Origin: Thermoplasmata archaeon
Lineage (GTDB): Archaea > Thermoplasmatota > Thermoplasmata > Thermoplasmatales > Thermoplasmataceae
Assembly (NCBI GenBank): GCA_021822985.1
Contig: JAKAPZ010000003.1
Span: 1 to 58,002 of the forward strand
Length of the DNA: 58,002 bases
Reading direction: 5' to 3'
A program made the position numbers and the translations under genes. The notes under the pieces were generated by a model. The model worked only from the letters and a program-made list of their open reading frames with translations. It had not been told where the DNA came from and did no database searches. Positions 25,010 to 34,113 of the stretch are shown piece after piece (the first letter of the stretch is position 1; each line of letters starts with the position of its first letter).

Positions 25010-26812
25010 ATGAGAATAAAGTTTCATTCTATTGCACAGCATTTTAACAATTCTGCAGCCAATTTTCTTAAGGATGGCTACAACACTCTCGCAATTCTTA
25101 TTGCTACCGTGTTTGCAATTATTTTCTGTTACATTTCAATTATGAGATATCTGTCACTGACTGAAAATGTACTTGATCTCGGTGTTAATGCAGAACTCCT
25201 TTATGGTGTACTCAGAGGGGGCCTCTTCGCTACCCCGTCCAATCCCTATCCTATCGCCTTTGCAAAGCTCATCTATATACCGCTTGGTGTGATTTATTAT
25301 GCTTATTCAAAAGAGTGGATACTTCTCATATACCAGAATATTTTTCTTTCGCTCTCGCCGATCGCATTGTATTTTATTGGAAAGCAGTCCGGCCTTACTA
25401 AAAGAATGTCAATCATAGTTGAAATACTCTTTTTCCTTTATTACCCATTCAGTGGAGTATACTGGTTCGATTTTCATATGATGGCTTTTTTCCCCACACC
25501 TTTTCTTTTTGGAATTTTTATGTACAGAAAGAACAGCAGGATGTGGATTCCATTGCTTTTTATTGCTGCAATAACAGATTATATGGCCCCTATAATCGTG
25601 GGCTGGTTCCTGATCATTGAGATAGGCAAAAAATTGAAAAATCAGGAAAGTTTCAGAAAACTGTCACCAGAATTATTTTCAATTCTTATTCTTTTCATCA
25701 TATTCCTTCTTCCAACGCTCTATACGATGCATCCTTATTATTCGAATTACCTCAACGTCCAAAACAATATAGGCCTTTATCTTACGCCGACGCTGAAATA
25801 TGACTTTGTCTTAAGAGTGCTTCTTCCACTCTTGTTCATCCCTCTTGCAGGGATAGAGTATTTTTCAATGATTATTCCATTTGCTGCCTTTGTCCTTTTC
25901 AACAACTACGCCCCTTACCAGAGCCTTTTGTTTTTCCAGTACCCTGCCCTTTATACCCCAATCGTCATGTTCTCCCTAATTGTAGGGCTTTCAAGGATCG
26001 AACATTCACTTAAGAACAGCAAATCAAAATTCCTGAGCATGAAAGGCTTGAAGATCATTACTGCTTATCTGCTTGTCATAAATATTCTGTTTTTCTCCTT
26101 TTATACTCCCATTGGAGACATGTACACCGGAACCATTGATAAAAATACTTTGGAACCACAACTGACCGGGGCAAACCAGTATTATGATATTGCAGCCAAG
26201 ATGGTGCCTAAACCGTATGATTCTGCCATATTTGCAATGATGTCATATGTTCCCGCAGGTTCATCGGTACTTGTGCAGGGAAATCTTCCTGAATTGATGC
26301 AGAATCATGTAGCATATATGGGAATTTGCAAGGGGAATCCTGCACCGCAATACATTTTGAATGATCCTTACAATTATCAATTCTATAATGCACTTCCGGT
26401 TGCATCTCCGGGGATCAATTTTACATTTATTGGTGCTTCGAACCATTACATGCTCAATTACAATTATGGATTGTACTCTTCCTATGAGGGGGCCACACTT
26501 TACGAATTAAATTATAGTGGGCAGCCAGTTTCTTTCACCCCATTTACATGCGAGATCAATATGTCAATTACAGGAACTGCGTATAGATTACATTTTCTTC
26601 CACCGGGAGATTATAATATTTCCATTTATGGTGTGCCTGATTCGAATTCTACACTCATGATGGGGAACACCACAATTTTACACCCGGTGTTCTCTTCAGG
26701 AATTGAATATTTTAATTTCAACACCAACGTTTATTTAAGCGGTTTAGTACTATGGTTAAAAAATGCATCAGACTCTAACAATACTGTGTACATTACCCAG
26801 GAGAAGTTCTAG
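25010..26812 (+). CDS. DUF2079 polytopic membrane protein (intact copy)
   Basis: 600 aa. About ten membrane segments (residues 25-355) with an FDFHMMAFFP segment near 155, typical of DUF2079 and reminiscent of GT-C glycosyltransferases. After a last membrane helix near 350 comes an exterior domain of about 230 aa rich in N-x-S/T sequons. Intact paralogue of the frameshifted gene at 2084-4008. It ends directly at the next gene's ATG, so both form an operon. Probably part of surface glycan assembly (inference). Confidence 0.85.
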   Translation: MRIKFHSIAQHFNNSAANFLKDGYNTLAILIATVFAIIFCYISIMRYLSLTENVLDLGVNAELLYGVLRGGLFATPSNPYPIAFAKLIYIPLGVIYYAYSKEWILLIYQNIFLSLSPIALYFIGKQSGLTKRMSIIVEILFFLYYPFSGVYWFDFHMMAFFPTPFLFGIFMYRKNSRMWIPLLFIAAITDYMAPIIVGWFLIIEIGKKLKNQESFRKLSPELFSILILFIIFLLPTLYTMHPYYSNYLNVQNNIGLYLTPTLKYDFVLRVLLPLLFIPLAGIEYFSMIIPFAAFVLFNNYAPYQSLLFFQYPALYTPIVMFSLIVGLSRIEHSLKNSKSKFLSMKGLKIITAYLLVINILFFSFYTPIGDMYTGTIDKNTLEPQLTGANQYYDIAAKMVPKPYDSAIFAMMSYVPAGSSVLVQGNLPELMQNHVAYMGICKGNPAPQYILNDPYNYQFYNALPVASPGINFTFIGASNHYMLNYNYGLYSSYEGATLYELNYSGQPVSFTPFTCEINMSITGTAYRLHFLPPGDYNISIYGVPDSNSTLMMGNTTILHPVFSSGIEYFNFNTNVYLSGLVLWLKNASDSNNTVYITQEKF

Positions 26813-28522
26813 ATGACAGACCGTTCCATTGTTGATACAAGGATTCTGCTTGAGAAATTGGGGTTTTTGGCTTTAGGTGCAGTTGTTCTGATTCTTCCTA
26901 ATGGGCTCTATGCTGACACCGGTTACATATCACCCATTGCCATTTTGATGGAAATTGTATCATATGTTATCGGTTTTTTACTTATCGTGTATGGCCTTTC
27001 AAGCATCCGCTCCCAGATTGTAGACAGAAGGAATATGGTTATTTTAATGGCTTCTGCCATTGCAATAATGACAACGCTGTATCTCTTCTACGGTATTTTT
27101 GCAAAGAGCGGAATAACTGACGAGATGTACATAGATATCTATTCTGCAAAAACTATTCTTAACGGAATCAATCCTTATGGACTTAAAATTCCCATAGGTT
27201 CATTCATAGCAAATGGAGTTCCGATCTATTTTCTAACTCCCACAATGAATGGCAGTTATATTAATTCCCTGGAGTATCCTGCATTATCATTTCTCATCCT
27301 CATACCTTTTATCATTTTCAACATAAATCCGGTACTGCTTCCTGTCCTGTTTTCATCCATTCTAACGATTATTATAGCTGTGAGATACTTTAAAAGCTCT
27401 ATTTCCTATGTTACACCTCTCGCAACCGCGTTATCATTGATCAACCTTAATGTGATTTTCTTTTCGCTGAGCGGTATGAATGATGTGGTATGGGCAGTAT
27501 TTTTGTCCCTTTCAATAGTTTTCATTGGCAAAAAATTCACAGGAGGAATCTTTTATGGATTATCCATTGCATTTAAACAAGTTCCATTCATACTCTTTCC
27601 ATTTTTGATAGTATACATATACAAAACATATGGTATGAAAAAAGCCCTGTATTTCATAATTTCTGCCATTCTTGTTTTCATGATTTTCAATCTTCCATTC
27701 ATAATATGGAACCCGGGAACTTACATCCATTCTGTCATTTCACCAGAGTCCGCTTCACTGATAGGAATTGGCTTTGGCCCGTCCCAATTTGCATTTGCAG
27801 GATACGCGCCTTTTGTAAATAATTATGTTTTTGGAGTTGCCGCTGTTGTCTTTATACTGGTAGCACTTGCCCTCTACTACATTAATTTTGAAAAATACAA
27901 ATATGCACTGACAGCTATTCCATTGATATTCTTCCTATTCAATTACAGATTGCTTGAAAATTACGTACTGTTCTGGCCCATAATTTCATTGCTGATGATT
28001 CCACAGATGTTTGAAAATTACACTCTGGAAGCAAAGAAAGAATTCGATATTCATAAATTGAAAAGTAAAATTGACTGGACAAAAATAAAACCGATAATCA
28101 CTGCATTTTTCCTTGCCATACTGGTGATTGCCCCTGTCACTGCATTGGCGTACAGTTATGAAACATACCATAACAATGTAAACATCCTGTCTGTTGATGA
28201 ACTTGGCACATCAAATGGGAATATTTCCAGCTTGTTAGTGAAAGTTGATATTCTAAACGGCAATTTTTCATTTCCGATGAATTTCAGGATCCTGACCGGG
28301 GGCCCCCTTCTTTACCCGAATGGATATCTCTGGAACGTAAGCTCTGTGAAGAAAATTTCAGCAAATGTTGAAGAATTTTCCATATATACAAACTATTCGG
28401 CACAGGAGATTACGAATGGAAATAGATACATCCTTGAGGTGTATTCCATAAAAATGTCCGGCTGGGAAGAGATCAGTTACAGCACTTCAGGACTCAGCTA
28501 TTCATCTGTTTCCTGGTACTGA
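26813..28522 (+). CDS. GT-C membrane glycosyltransferase, GT87-like
   Basis: 569 aa with about eleven membrane segments. GT-C features: an acidic pair early in the first exterior loop (GITDEMYIDIYSAKTILNGINPYG, near residue 103), SLEYPALSFLILIPF and GLSIAFKQVPFILFPFL, as in polyprenyl-phosphate-mannose-dependent GT87 enzymes. A C-terminal exterior domain of about 130 aa follows a last helix near residue 440. Starts immediately after the DUF2079 stop. Likely transfers a lipid-linked sugar at the membrane; the sugar is unknown. Confidence 0.8.
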   Translation: MTDRSIVDTRILLEKLGFLALGAVVLILPNGLYADTGYISPIAILMEIVSYVIGFLLIVYGLSSIRSQIVDRRNMVILMASAIAIMTTLYLFYGIFAKSGITDEMYIDIYSAKTILNGINPYGLKIPIGSFIANGVPIYFLTPTMNGSYINSLEYPALSFLILIPFIIFNINPVLLPVLFSSILTIIIAVRYFKSSISYVTPLATALSLINLNVIFFSLSGMNDVVWAVFLSLSIVFIGKKFTGGIFYGLSIAFKQVPFILFPFLIVYIYKTYGMKKALYFIISAILVFMIFNLPFIIWNPGTYIHSVISPESASLIGIGFGPSQFAFAGYAPFVNNYVFGVAAVVFILVALALYYINFEKYKYALTAIPLIFFLFNYRLLENYVLFWPIISLLMIPQMFENYTLEAKKEFDIHKLKSKIDWTKIKPIITAFFLAILVIAPVTALAYSYETYHNNVNILSVDELGTSNGNISSLLVKVDILNGNFSFPMNFRILTGGPLLYPNGYLWNVSSVKKISANVEEFSIYTNYSAQEITNGNRYILEVYSIKMSGWEEISYSTSGLSYSSVSWY

Positions 28523-28607
28523 CAGGACATGATTTTCAGTTTTTGGCTGCCAAAGTTCGTGAAGAAGATCATCAGAGTGGAAAACCTGACAAATTTTATG
28601 CCGTTGA

Positions 28608-29918
28608 CTATTCTACATGCAATGTCCTGACATCGGAGAATATCAGAAGCCCAAGTGTGAATACAGCAGTGCCTATAGCAGCCAGAGTGAAATCGACATT
28701 CAGCCCAAAGAAAGATATGACTATTCCGCCAGCTATCTGTCCGACTGGCACAGCAGCGAAACTCCCAACCTCATCAAGGCTCAGGTATCTGGCCAGCATG
28801 TCGTTAGGTACGTATTTCTGTACTGCTGTAAGGAAAACATTGTTGCCAAAACCCCCAAATACTGTGAGAGTGAAGAGGAACCCAATTGCAGCAATGGTAG
28901 AATGGATCAGTACGAGACCAAATATCAAAAGTCCTGCAATTCCCCACGGGATTGTGTACCACTTTCCGAAGGATCTGTATGCATGCAACCTTCCGACCAG
29001 GAGTGAGCCCACACCGAAGCCTGCTGCCATAGAAGCTGAAATTAACCCAAAAACAAGGGCCCCCTGGGCGAGGATAACATTCACGTAGATCACAAGAAAC
29101 GTGAAGAACATAGTAAGGAAGAAGTTGGCTCCAAATGCAGCAAGAGTGATTTTCAGAAGTCCCCTCTCCCCCCTTATGTATGCTATGCCGCCTTTTACCT
29201 GGCCGAAGAATGGTTTTTTCTTTTCCGCAGATGTGGACTGATCCTTTGGTCTGGTTGGTACGGACATTGCTACCATCGCTATGAACATAGCAGAAATCAG
29301 GTATCCTGCACTGTTGAATGTGAGAGTGAGTCCGGTACCGAATACGGCTATCAGTATGCCTCCCAATGGGCTGCCTATGACGGATGTGACCTCCTGAGCA
29401 ATTGAGAAAAGGCCATTTGCGTTGGCCAGCTGATCTTTTTCAACTGCGACAGGAAGGAATGAATTGATAGCCGGGCGAAATAAGGACTGACCTATTCCAA
29501 GAATGAATACGGCTGCAAGAAGAGAAAACAGGTTGAATCCCGTAAATATAAGACTGGCGGCAAATATTATTAAAGTAAGTGCCCGAATGGAATCAGCCAA
29601 TATCATTAGTCTTAGCCTATTATACCTGTCAGCTAGTGCCCCTGCGATTATGCCAAAGGTTATCCTTGGAATAAAACCGAAAATTCCTATCAGTGCAATG
29701 TCGAATGCAGAACCTGTTTCTGCATAAACAAGCCATATTATCGCCAGGGAGCCGGCAGAAGAACCCAGTGAGGAGGAAACTGAGCCACCAAATAGTTTTG
29801 CAAAGGCACGATTGTGGAACAACCCGGATTTCCTGCGAATGCCTGCAGTTCCTGAATCCACCATTTCAAGCGATGATGTCCCCTGAGTAGCTGAATTGTT
29901 TTCATCTGTAATGACCAT
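28608..29918 (-). CDS. MFS transporter (MFS_3/EntS type)
   Basis: 436 aa, 12 membrane segments after a 40-residue cytoplasmic tail. The loop 2-3 signature is GIIAGALADRYNRLRLM near residue 95. The symmetric loop 8-9 region is GFGVGSLLVGRLHAY. Closest in pattern to the enterobactin-exporter-like MFS_3 group, so an efflux role is likely; substrate unknown. Convergent with the GT87-like gene. Confidence 0.88.
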   Translation of the reverse strand: MVITDENNSATQGTSSLEMVDSGTAGIRRKSGLFHNRAFAKLFGGSVSSSLGSSAGSLAIIWLVYAETGSAFDIALIGIFGFIPRITFGIIAGALADRYNRLRLMILADSIRALTLIIFAASLIFTGFNLFSLLAAVFILGIGQSLFRPAINSFLPVAVEKDQLANANGLFSIAQEVTSVIGSPLGGILIAVFGTGLTLTFNSAGYLISAMFIAMVAMSVPTRPKDQSTSAEKKKPFFGQVKGGIAYIRGERGLLKITLAAFGANFFLTMFFTFLVIYVNVILAQGALVFGLISASMAAGFGVGSLLVGRLHAYRSFGKWYTIPWGIAGLLIFGLVLIHSTIAAIGFLFTLTVFGGFGNNVFLTAVQKYVPNDMLARYLSLDEVGSFAAVPVGQIAGGIVISFFGLNVDFTLAAIGTAVFTLGLLIFSDVRTLHVE

Positions 29919-30337
29919 TGCCGGTTTAGATAATGTATCCTCATTTAAACGATGCGTATCTTTAGGTGTGATTCTTAATTCAATATGGATCCGCCATATG
30001 TCTCATCCGGTTGTACTTGATTTTTCACTTGCCTATATCCAAAGCTACCAGTCATATCTTTTGATTTTTTGTTGAAGTAATATTTTCTACAGAATACAAT
30101 GGAAAATACGCCGCTTTTAGATTTTTTACAATTACGATAGTAGAAAAGGCTTAATACCAAAGTGTTTAATGTATGGACAATTAGTTTTAAAATTTTCATA
30201 ATTTTTAATTCTTATGGATTGTTTTTGTAATTTCTGGTAAACTTTTAAATACATTGTTATTAGTTAAGTATGGCTAACAGACTGACAACAATGAGAAAAA
30301 ACAAAATGTTTTTATACCGCTTAATTAATACTATGTT
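29919..30337. other. Intergenic region with promoter of the RHH operon
   Basis: 419 bp without a convincing gene; a 74-codon minus-strand frame at 29975-30199 has no start signal or recognisable content. TTTTTATA at 30309-30316 sits 22-29 nt before ATG 30338 and is a good leaderless promoter. CATTGTT (30252-30258) and its inverse AACAATG (30287-30293) flank a possible operator 45 nt further up. Confidence 0.5.
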
Positions 30338-30736
30338 ATGATGCCAGAAACAAAAGACATTAAGATCACTTTGAGAATATCAGAAGACGATCTGGATCAG
30401 ATTGATTCTTTTCTTGAAGAAAACCCAAAATTTGGCAATAGGTCGGAGTTTCTGAGAAATTGTGCGCTTGAATCAATATCGAGAATCCTGAATGTCAGGG
30501 GAGAGGGGCAGGGAGATCTCAAGCTCACTGAAAGAGAGAATATAATTATAGAAAAAATGATAAAGATGGGATATTACTACAACAGGGAAGATGCTGTAAG
30601 GTCCATAGTGGATTACTGTTTTGATACGGGAATAATAAAAGCAATTTTTGAAGACAAAATTAACAGGTTCACACAGATAGAGAGTTCCATTATGAGGGGC
30701 TACAATGTTCGTGAAGACAAATATGGGAGGTTGTAA
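30338..30736 (+). CDS. Ribbon-helix-helix transcriptional regulator
   Basis: 132 aa (or from ATG 30341). The RHH/CopG domain is KITLRISEDDLDQIDSFLEENPKFGNRSEFLRNCAL (residues 8-43), with the N-R-S-E-F-L-R helix. The rest is a second helical domain with a repeat-like VRSIVDYCFDTGI segment. Its gene precedes an unknown 250-aa gene by 2 nt. RHH genes upstream of a partner they control are known in euryarchaea (CdrS with ftsZ2), but the partner here is not FtsZ by motif. Confidence 0.82.
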   Translation: MMPETKDIKITLRISEDDLDQIDSFLEENPKFGNRSEFLRNCALESISRILNVRGEGQGDLKLTERENIIIEKMIKMGYYYNREDAVRSIVDYCFDTGIIKAIFEDKINRFTQIESSIMRGYNVREDKYGRL

Positions 30737-30738
30737 AA

Positions 30739-31491
30739 ATGGAAGTTAGAGAAAAAGCGCATGAAACTACAAGAGCTTTAGTCTACAACATTGACCAGAG
30801 TGCAAAATACAGCATTTACAATGGTATAAGCATACTGGTGATTGGAAACAGCATGAGCAGGATATTTGAAAAACTTTCTGACAGGACAGGAAAAGAAATT
30901 CCTGCAACCAGGACTGGAGTATATTTTGTAAAGGAAGTAAATAAAGGCACAAAGTTGGGAATGGCCCCCACCAGAGGATACTTGAACATCTCGAAAAACG
31001 AATTTCAAAGAGAAGCAGAGATGATAAAACTCATGGATGCAAATGGCTTGGAATCCGATGAGGAAATAGAAAAACTGGACAACCCCGATATCAAGATTAT
31101 GGCACTGACAGATCTTGTCTCAGATTCTGATTTCAGGAAGGGCGCAGAACTTGTGGCGGGCATGATTGACCGTACATGCGCAACCATAATAGTGAGTGAC
31201 TTTGATGACGAATTTGCAAGGAAAATACATGCATCGCTTGTCACTAAAATTCCAGTGACGAGAGAGGCAACAGCATCCTTTGTCATAAGAAACAGGGATC
31301 CATCAAAAGCAAATGTAGAGGCTGCAACGCTCATAAACAGCATAAAATCCAGGATGGATAATTTCACTGTTGTGGAAAAAAAGAGGCTGATGACAAAGAT
31401 TCCTGTCATGGAAAACATCAAAGAAGACCTCGAAGACAAAATCATAAAAAATGTAATGGATTTTGTGGATATTGTACCCACAATCATTTAA
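30739..31491 (+). CDS. Conserved hypothetical protein in RHH operon
   Basis: 250 aa, soluble, alpha/beta. N-terminal strand ISILVIGNSMSRIF, a middle charged helix (NEFQREAEMIKLMDANGLESDEEIEKL), then DLVSDSDFRKGAELVAGMIDRTCATIIVSDF and a C-terminal half with NVEAATLINSIKSRM. No P-loop, tubulin GGGTGTG loop or metal motif is visible. Co-transcribed with the RHH regulator. Function unknown. Confidence 0.6.
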   Translation: MEVREKAHETTRALVYNIDQSAKYSIYNGISILVIGNSMSRIFEKLSDRTGKEIPATRTGVYFVKEVNKGTKLGMAPTRGYLNISKNEFQREAEMIKLMDANGLESDEEIEKLDNPDIKIMALTDLVSDSDFRKGAELVAGMIDRTCATIIVSDFDDEFARKIHASLVTKIPVTREATASFVIRNRDPSKANVEAATLINSIKSRMDNFTVVEKKRLMTKIPVMENIKEDLEDKIIKNVMDFVDIVPTII

Positions 31492-31492
31492 T

Positions 31493-31969
31493 TTATTTTG
31501 TAATTGAATTTCTTATTTCTTCCAGTGTCATTGTCCTTTCACAGTAATGGCATCTGTATAGATGTGTATCACCTTTCTTCTCCATGGTGAATACTGTTTT
31601 TACGGGTTCTTTCGCATTTGTGACGCAGTTCTGGTTCTGGCATTTTATTATATCATCCACCCGCTCAGGAAGAGATACATTGAACTTTTCCTTGATTGCG
31701 AAATTCTCCACTATGTTTATGGTAGCATTGGGGGAAATTATGCTGATGAGATCAAGTTCCTTTTTTCTGAGTTTCTTTTTCTCTATCTTAACCACATCCT
31801 TGTTGTTTCCATTGCTGCTTCGTACATTCATAAGGAGACTGACAGTGAACCCGGACTTGCCTGTAATCTTGAGAACTGAAAGGACTTCCAGAGCTGAACC
31901 CGGATGTATGTGGTCTATCACTATCCCATCCTCTATTTTGCTTATTTTCAATGTTTTTTCTTCTGACAA
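31493..31969 (-). CDS. pyrI: Aspartate carbamoyltransferase regulatory chain
   Basis: 158 aa from TTG 31969. A perfect GGAGGTGA Shine-Dalgarno (31982-31975) precedes this TTG by 5 nt, and the longer start at 31984 would lie on that site. Nucleotide effector domain in KISKIEDGIVIDHIHPGSALEVL. Four zinc cysteines near the end (KCQNQNC and YRCHYC). Binds the catalytic trimers and transmits CTP/ATP control of pyrimidine synthesis. Confidence 0.94.
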   Translation of the reverse strand: MSEEKTLKISKIEDGIVIDHIHPGSALEVLSVLKITGKSGFTVSLLMNVRSSNGNNKDVVKIEKKKLRKKELDLISIISPNATINIVENFAIKEKFNVSLPERVDDIIKCQNQNCVTNAKEPVKTVFTMEKKGDTHLYRCHYCERTMTLEEIRNSITK

Positions 31970-31970
31970 T

Positions 31971-32891
31971 TTATTCACCTCCAAGTATCATATCCACAAT
32001 GGCCATCCTGACGAAAACACCATTTTCGGCCTGCCTGAAATACATTGCCCTTGGATCATTGTCGACTTCAGGGTTAATCTCATCTACCCTTGGCAGAGGG
32101 TGAAGCATAATGGCTGTTTTTTTCATCTTGGAGACTGTTTCGGCATCGAAGGAGTATGAACCAATGACTTTGGCATAATCGTTGAGATCAACGAATCTCT
32201 CCTTCTGTATTCTTGTAATGTAGAATACATCGCTCCTGTTGAGAACCTCATCCAGATTGGTGCTTTTTATTACCCTTTCAGGGTTCCTCAGTGTGCTGAT
32301 TATATGATCCGGCATTTCAAGAGAAGCAGGTGAGACGAGTGATATGGTTGCATCGAACCTGTTCAGTGCCCTGATCAATGAATGAACTGTTCTTCCATAT
32401 TTCAAATCTCCAGCCAGTGTGATATGCAGTCCATTGAAATTTCCAAATTTTTCCCATATGGTGAAAAGATCAAGAAGAGTCTGGGTCGGGTGCTGGCCAG
32501 ATCCATCACCGCCATTTATAACTGGTACGGAAGAAAATTCAGCAGCCAACCTTGCTGCCCCTTCCATAGGATGCCTCATCACTATTATATCAGAATATGA
32601 GGATGCCATCCTGATGGTATCAGCCACAGTCTCGCCCTTGGATGCAGAACTGCTCTTGGGTTCGGATACAGTGATCACAGATCCGCCAAGCCTGTGCATT
32701 GCACTTTCAAAGGAAAGACGTGTTCTTGTACTCGGTTCAAAGAACAGAGTGGCCATTATCCTTCCATCCATAGATTTGATCTTTTCTCCCTTTGACAACT
32801 TTTTCTTGAACTGGGAGGCATTTTCAAAAACCTTAAAAATATCCTCGTTCGAAATGTCCCCGATATTGACAATATCTTTTTTCTTCAGCAT
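31971..32891 (-). CDS. pyrB: Aspartate carbamoyltransferase catalytic chain
   Basis: 306 aa. Carbamoyl-phosphate loop FFEPSTRTRLSFE near residue 51. Second-domain motifs NGGDGSGQHPTQTLLDL near 130, HPLPRVDEI near 262 and DPRAMYFRQAENG at the C-terminus. Catalyses the first committed step of UMP synthesis. The pyrI Shine-Dalgarno lies in its last codons, so both chains are made together. Confidence 0.97.
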   Translation of the reverse strand: MLKKKDIVNIGDISNEDIFKVFENASQFKKKLSKGEKIKSMDGRIMATLFFEPSTRTRLSFESAMHRLGGSVITVSEPKSSSASKGETVADTIRMASSYSDIIVMRHPMEGAARLAAEFSSVPVINGGDGSGQHPTQTLLDLFTIWEKFGNFNGLHITLAGDLKYGRTVHSLIRALNRFDATISLVSPASLEMPDHIISTLRNPERVIKSTNLDEVLNRSDVFYITRIQKERFVDLNDYAKVIGSYSFDAETVSKMKKTAIMLHPLPRVDEINPEVDNDPRAMYFRQAENGVFVRMAIVDMILGGE

Positions 32892-32982
32892 TAAAAATTA
32901 AGATGCTTCTTCAATATATAACCATTCGTTAAGTGTCTTATTCAATATTTTAGCGCTTCAGGAGAGTAAATTGAATCATTTC

Positions 32983-32998
32983 TTTTATACGTATAAAA
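32983..32998. promoter_or_regulatory. Perfect 16-bp palindrome between pyrB and hydrolase
   Basis: TTTTATACGTATAAAA lies in the divergent region, 92 bp before pyrB and 62 bp before the hydrolase start. It may be an operator or two back-to-back TATA boxes. The distance is long for leaderless starts on either side, so the role is open. Confidence 0.4.
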
Positions 32999-33059
32999 AG
33001 TTAAGGCATCAAATATGCTTATGGAACTTCTTTATTTATTCTTAAAACATACTTAATAC

Positions 33060-33785
33060 GTGAGAACAAAAAACATTGTTCTGGTACCCGGTGCATGGCT
33101 GGGTGCATGGGTGTGGAAAAAAATAGTGCCTCCTCTTGAGAAACAGGGCTACAATATCTATCCCGTTACATTAACCGGGATGGGCGATAGAAAACATCTT
33201 GCATCCGACAGATTAGGAATGGAAACAGCAATACAGGACGTGATAAATGCAATAGAGTATGATGATCTGGAGGAAATCATCCTGGTGGGGCACAGCTTTG
33301 CAGGAAAGGTTGTTTCTGCAGTTGCCGACAGGATACCGGAAAGGATAAGACTCATACTTTATATGGACGCCTTTGTGCCTGAAAATGTTACCACTCCACA
33401 GGGAATATTCGACCCTGAATCTGAGTATGGCCCGATACCCCCGGGGGAGATAGGCATTCCCCTGACAGATAGTATTATAGAAGCCATAGGCAGCGATGTA
33501 AAGGGTGAGGATAGGAAATGGATGCTTCAGAAAGGGACAACCTGGCCAATAAGGCTTGCCAAAGATCCTATAACCATATCTGACAAATTCAGGAAACTTA
33601 AGAAAGCATACATAATCTGTATATTGCAGAACGAAAATGAACTTTCAGATGGTGAAAGAAATGATCTTAAAAAATATCTTGATAAGCTGGAAGGGCCATA
33701 CAGGATAATAAAAACTGGCCACTGGCCCATGGTTACCAGACCAGAAGAACTGGTCAGATATATGATTGAATTGTCAGGAGAATGA
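33060..33785 (+). CDS. Alpha/beta-hydrolase of the methylesterase/MES type
   Basis: 241 aa from GTG 33060. IVLVPGAWLGAWVWKKI at the N-terminus, nucleophile in LVGHSFAG near residue 80, histidine in TGHWPMVTRPEE at the end. Paralogue of the island gene at 16955, differing mainly in the cap region (residues 115-200). Probably an esterase of small or plant-like esters; substrate unknown. tRNA-Thr follows on the opposite strand. Confidence 0.86.
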   Translation: MRTKNIVLVPGAWLGAWVWKKIVPPLEKQGYNIYPVTLTGMGDRKHLASDRLGMETAIQDVINAIEYDDLEEIILVGHSFAGKVVSAVADRIPERIRLILYMDAFVPENVTTPQGIFDPESEYGPIPPGEIGIPLTDSIIEAIGSDVKGEDRKWMLQKGTTWPIRLAKDPITISDKFRKLKKAYIICILQNENELSDGERNDLKKYLDKLEGPYRIIKTGHWPMVTRPEELVRYMIELSGE

Positions 33786-33841
33786 TTTCCACATGGTGTG
33801 CAGATACAAATTGGGCCCTTTATTTACTGATTTCCAAAAAA

Positions 33842-33914
33842 AGCCACTGGAGGGATTTGAACCCCCGACCTGCTGATTACAAGTCAGCTGCTCTACCACC
33901 TGAGCTACAGTGGC
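33842..33914 (-). tRNA. tRNA-Thr (anticodon TGT)
   Basis: The acceptor GCCACTG (33914-33908) pairs with CAGTGGC (33849-33843), discriminator U. Anticodon arm GCTGA-CTTGTAA-TCAGC with anticodon TGT. T-loop TTCAAAT present. The 199 bp to the next gene at 34114 carry only its promoter region. Confidence 0.96.
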
Positions 33915-34113
33915 AATAAAGAGGTAAATCCTTCTTATTAGATATACTTTAAGAATTGAGTAAACAGAGATGCCTTTTTATTGAATGCAGAAAAAATCAA
34001 AGCCAATAATGCTTTCGTGCATTTCTGCTACAGGAAACTTTCCAAATTAATAGGGCCTGCTCCAATACTGCATTGAAGATGGGATGCAATTATAAGCCAA
34101 TGTACAATCAGGA

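Noticed and set aside
28543-29088. 181-codon frame antisense to the MFS gene
   Set aside because: The opposite strand encodes a complete 12-segment transporter; the frame is its shadow.
29975-30199. 74-codon frame on the minus strand
   Set aside because: No start signal, odd Lys/Tyr/Cys-rich content, and it lies in promoter DNA between two divergent genes.
31005-31487. 160-codon frame antisense to the 250-aa RHH-operon protein
   Set aside because: Ser/Ile-rich shadow of the better supported plus-strand gene, which is coupled to the RHH regulator.
30739-31491. FtsZ2/tubulin-like protein downstream of the RHH gene
   Set aside because: The context resembles cdrS-ftsZ2, but no GGGTGTG loop, no T7-loop pattern and a shorter length; kept as unknown.
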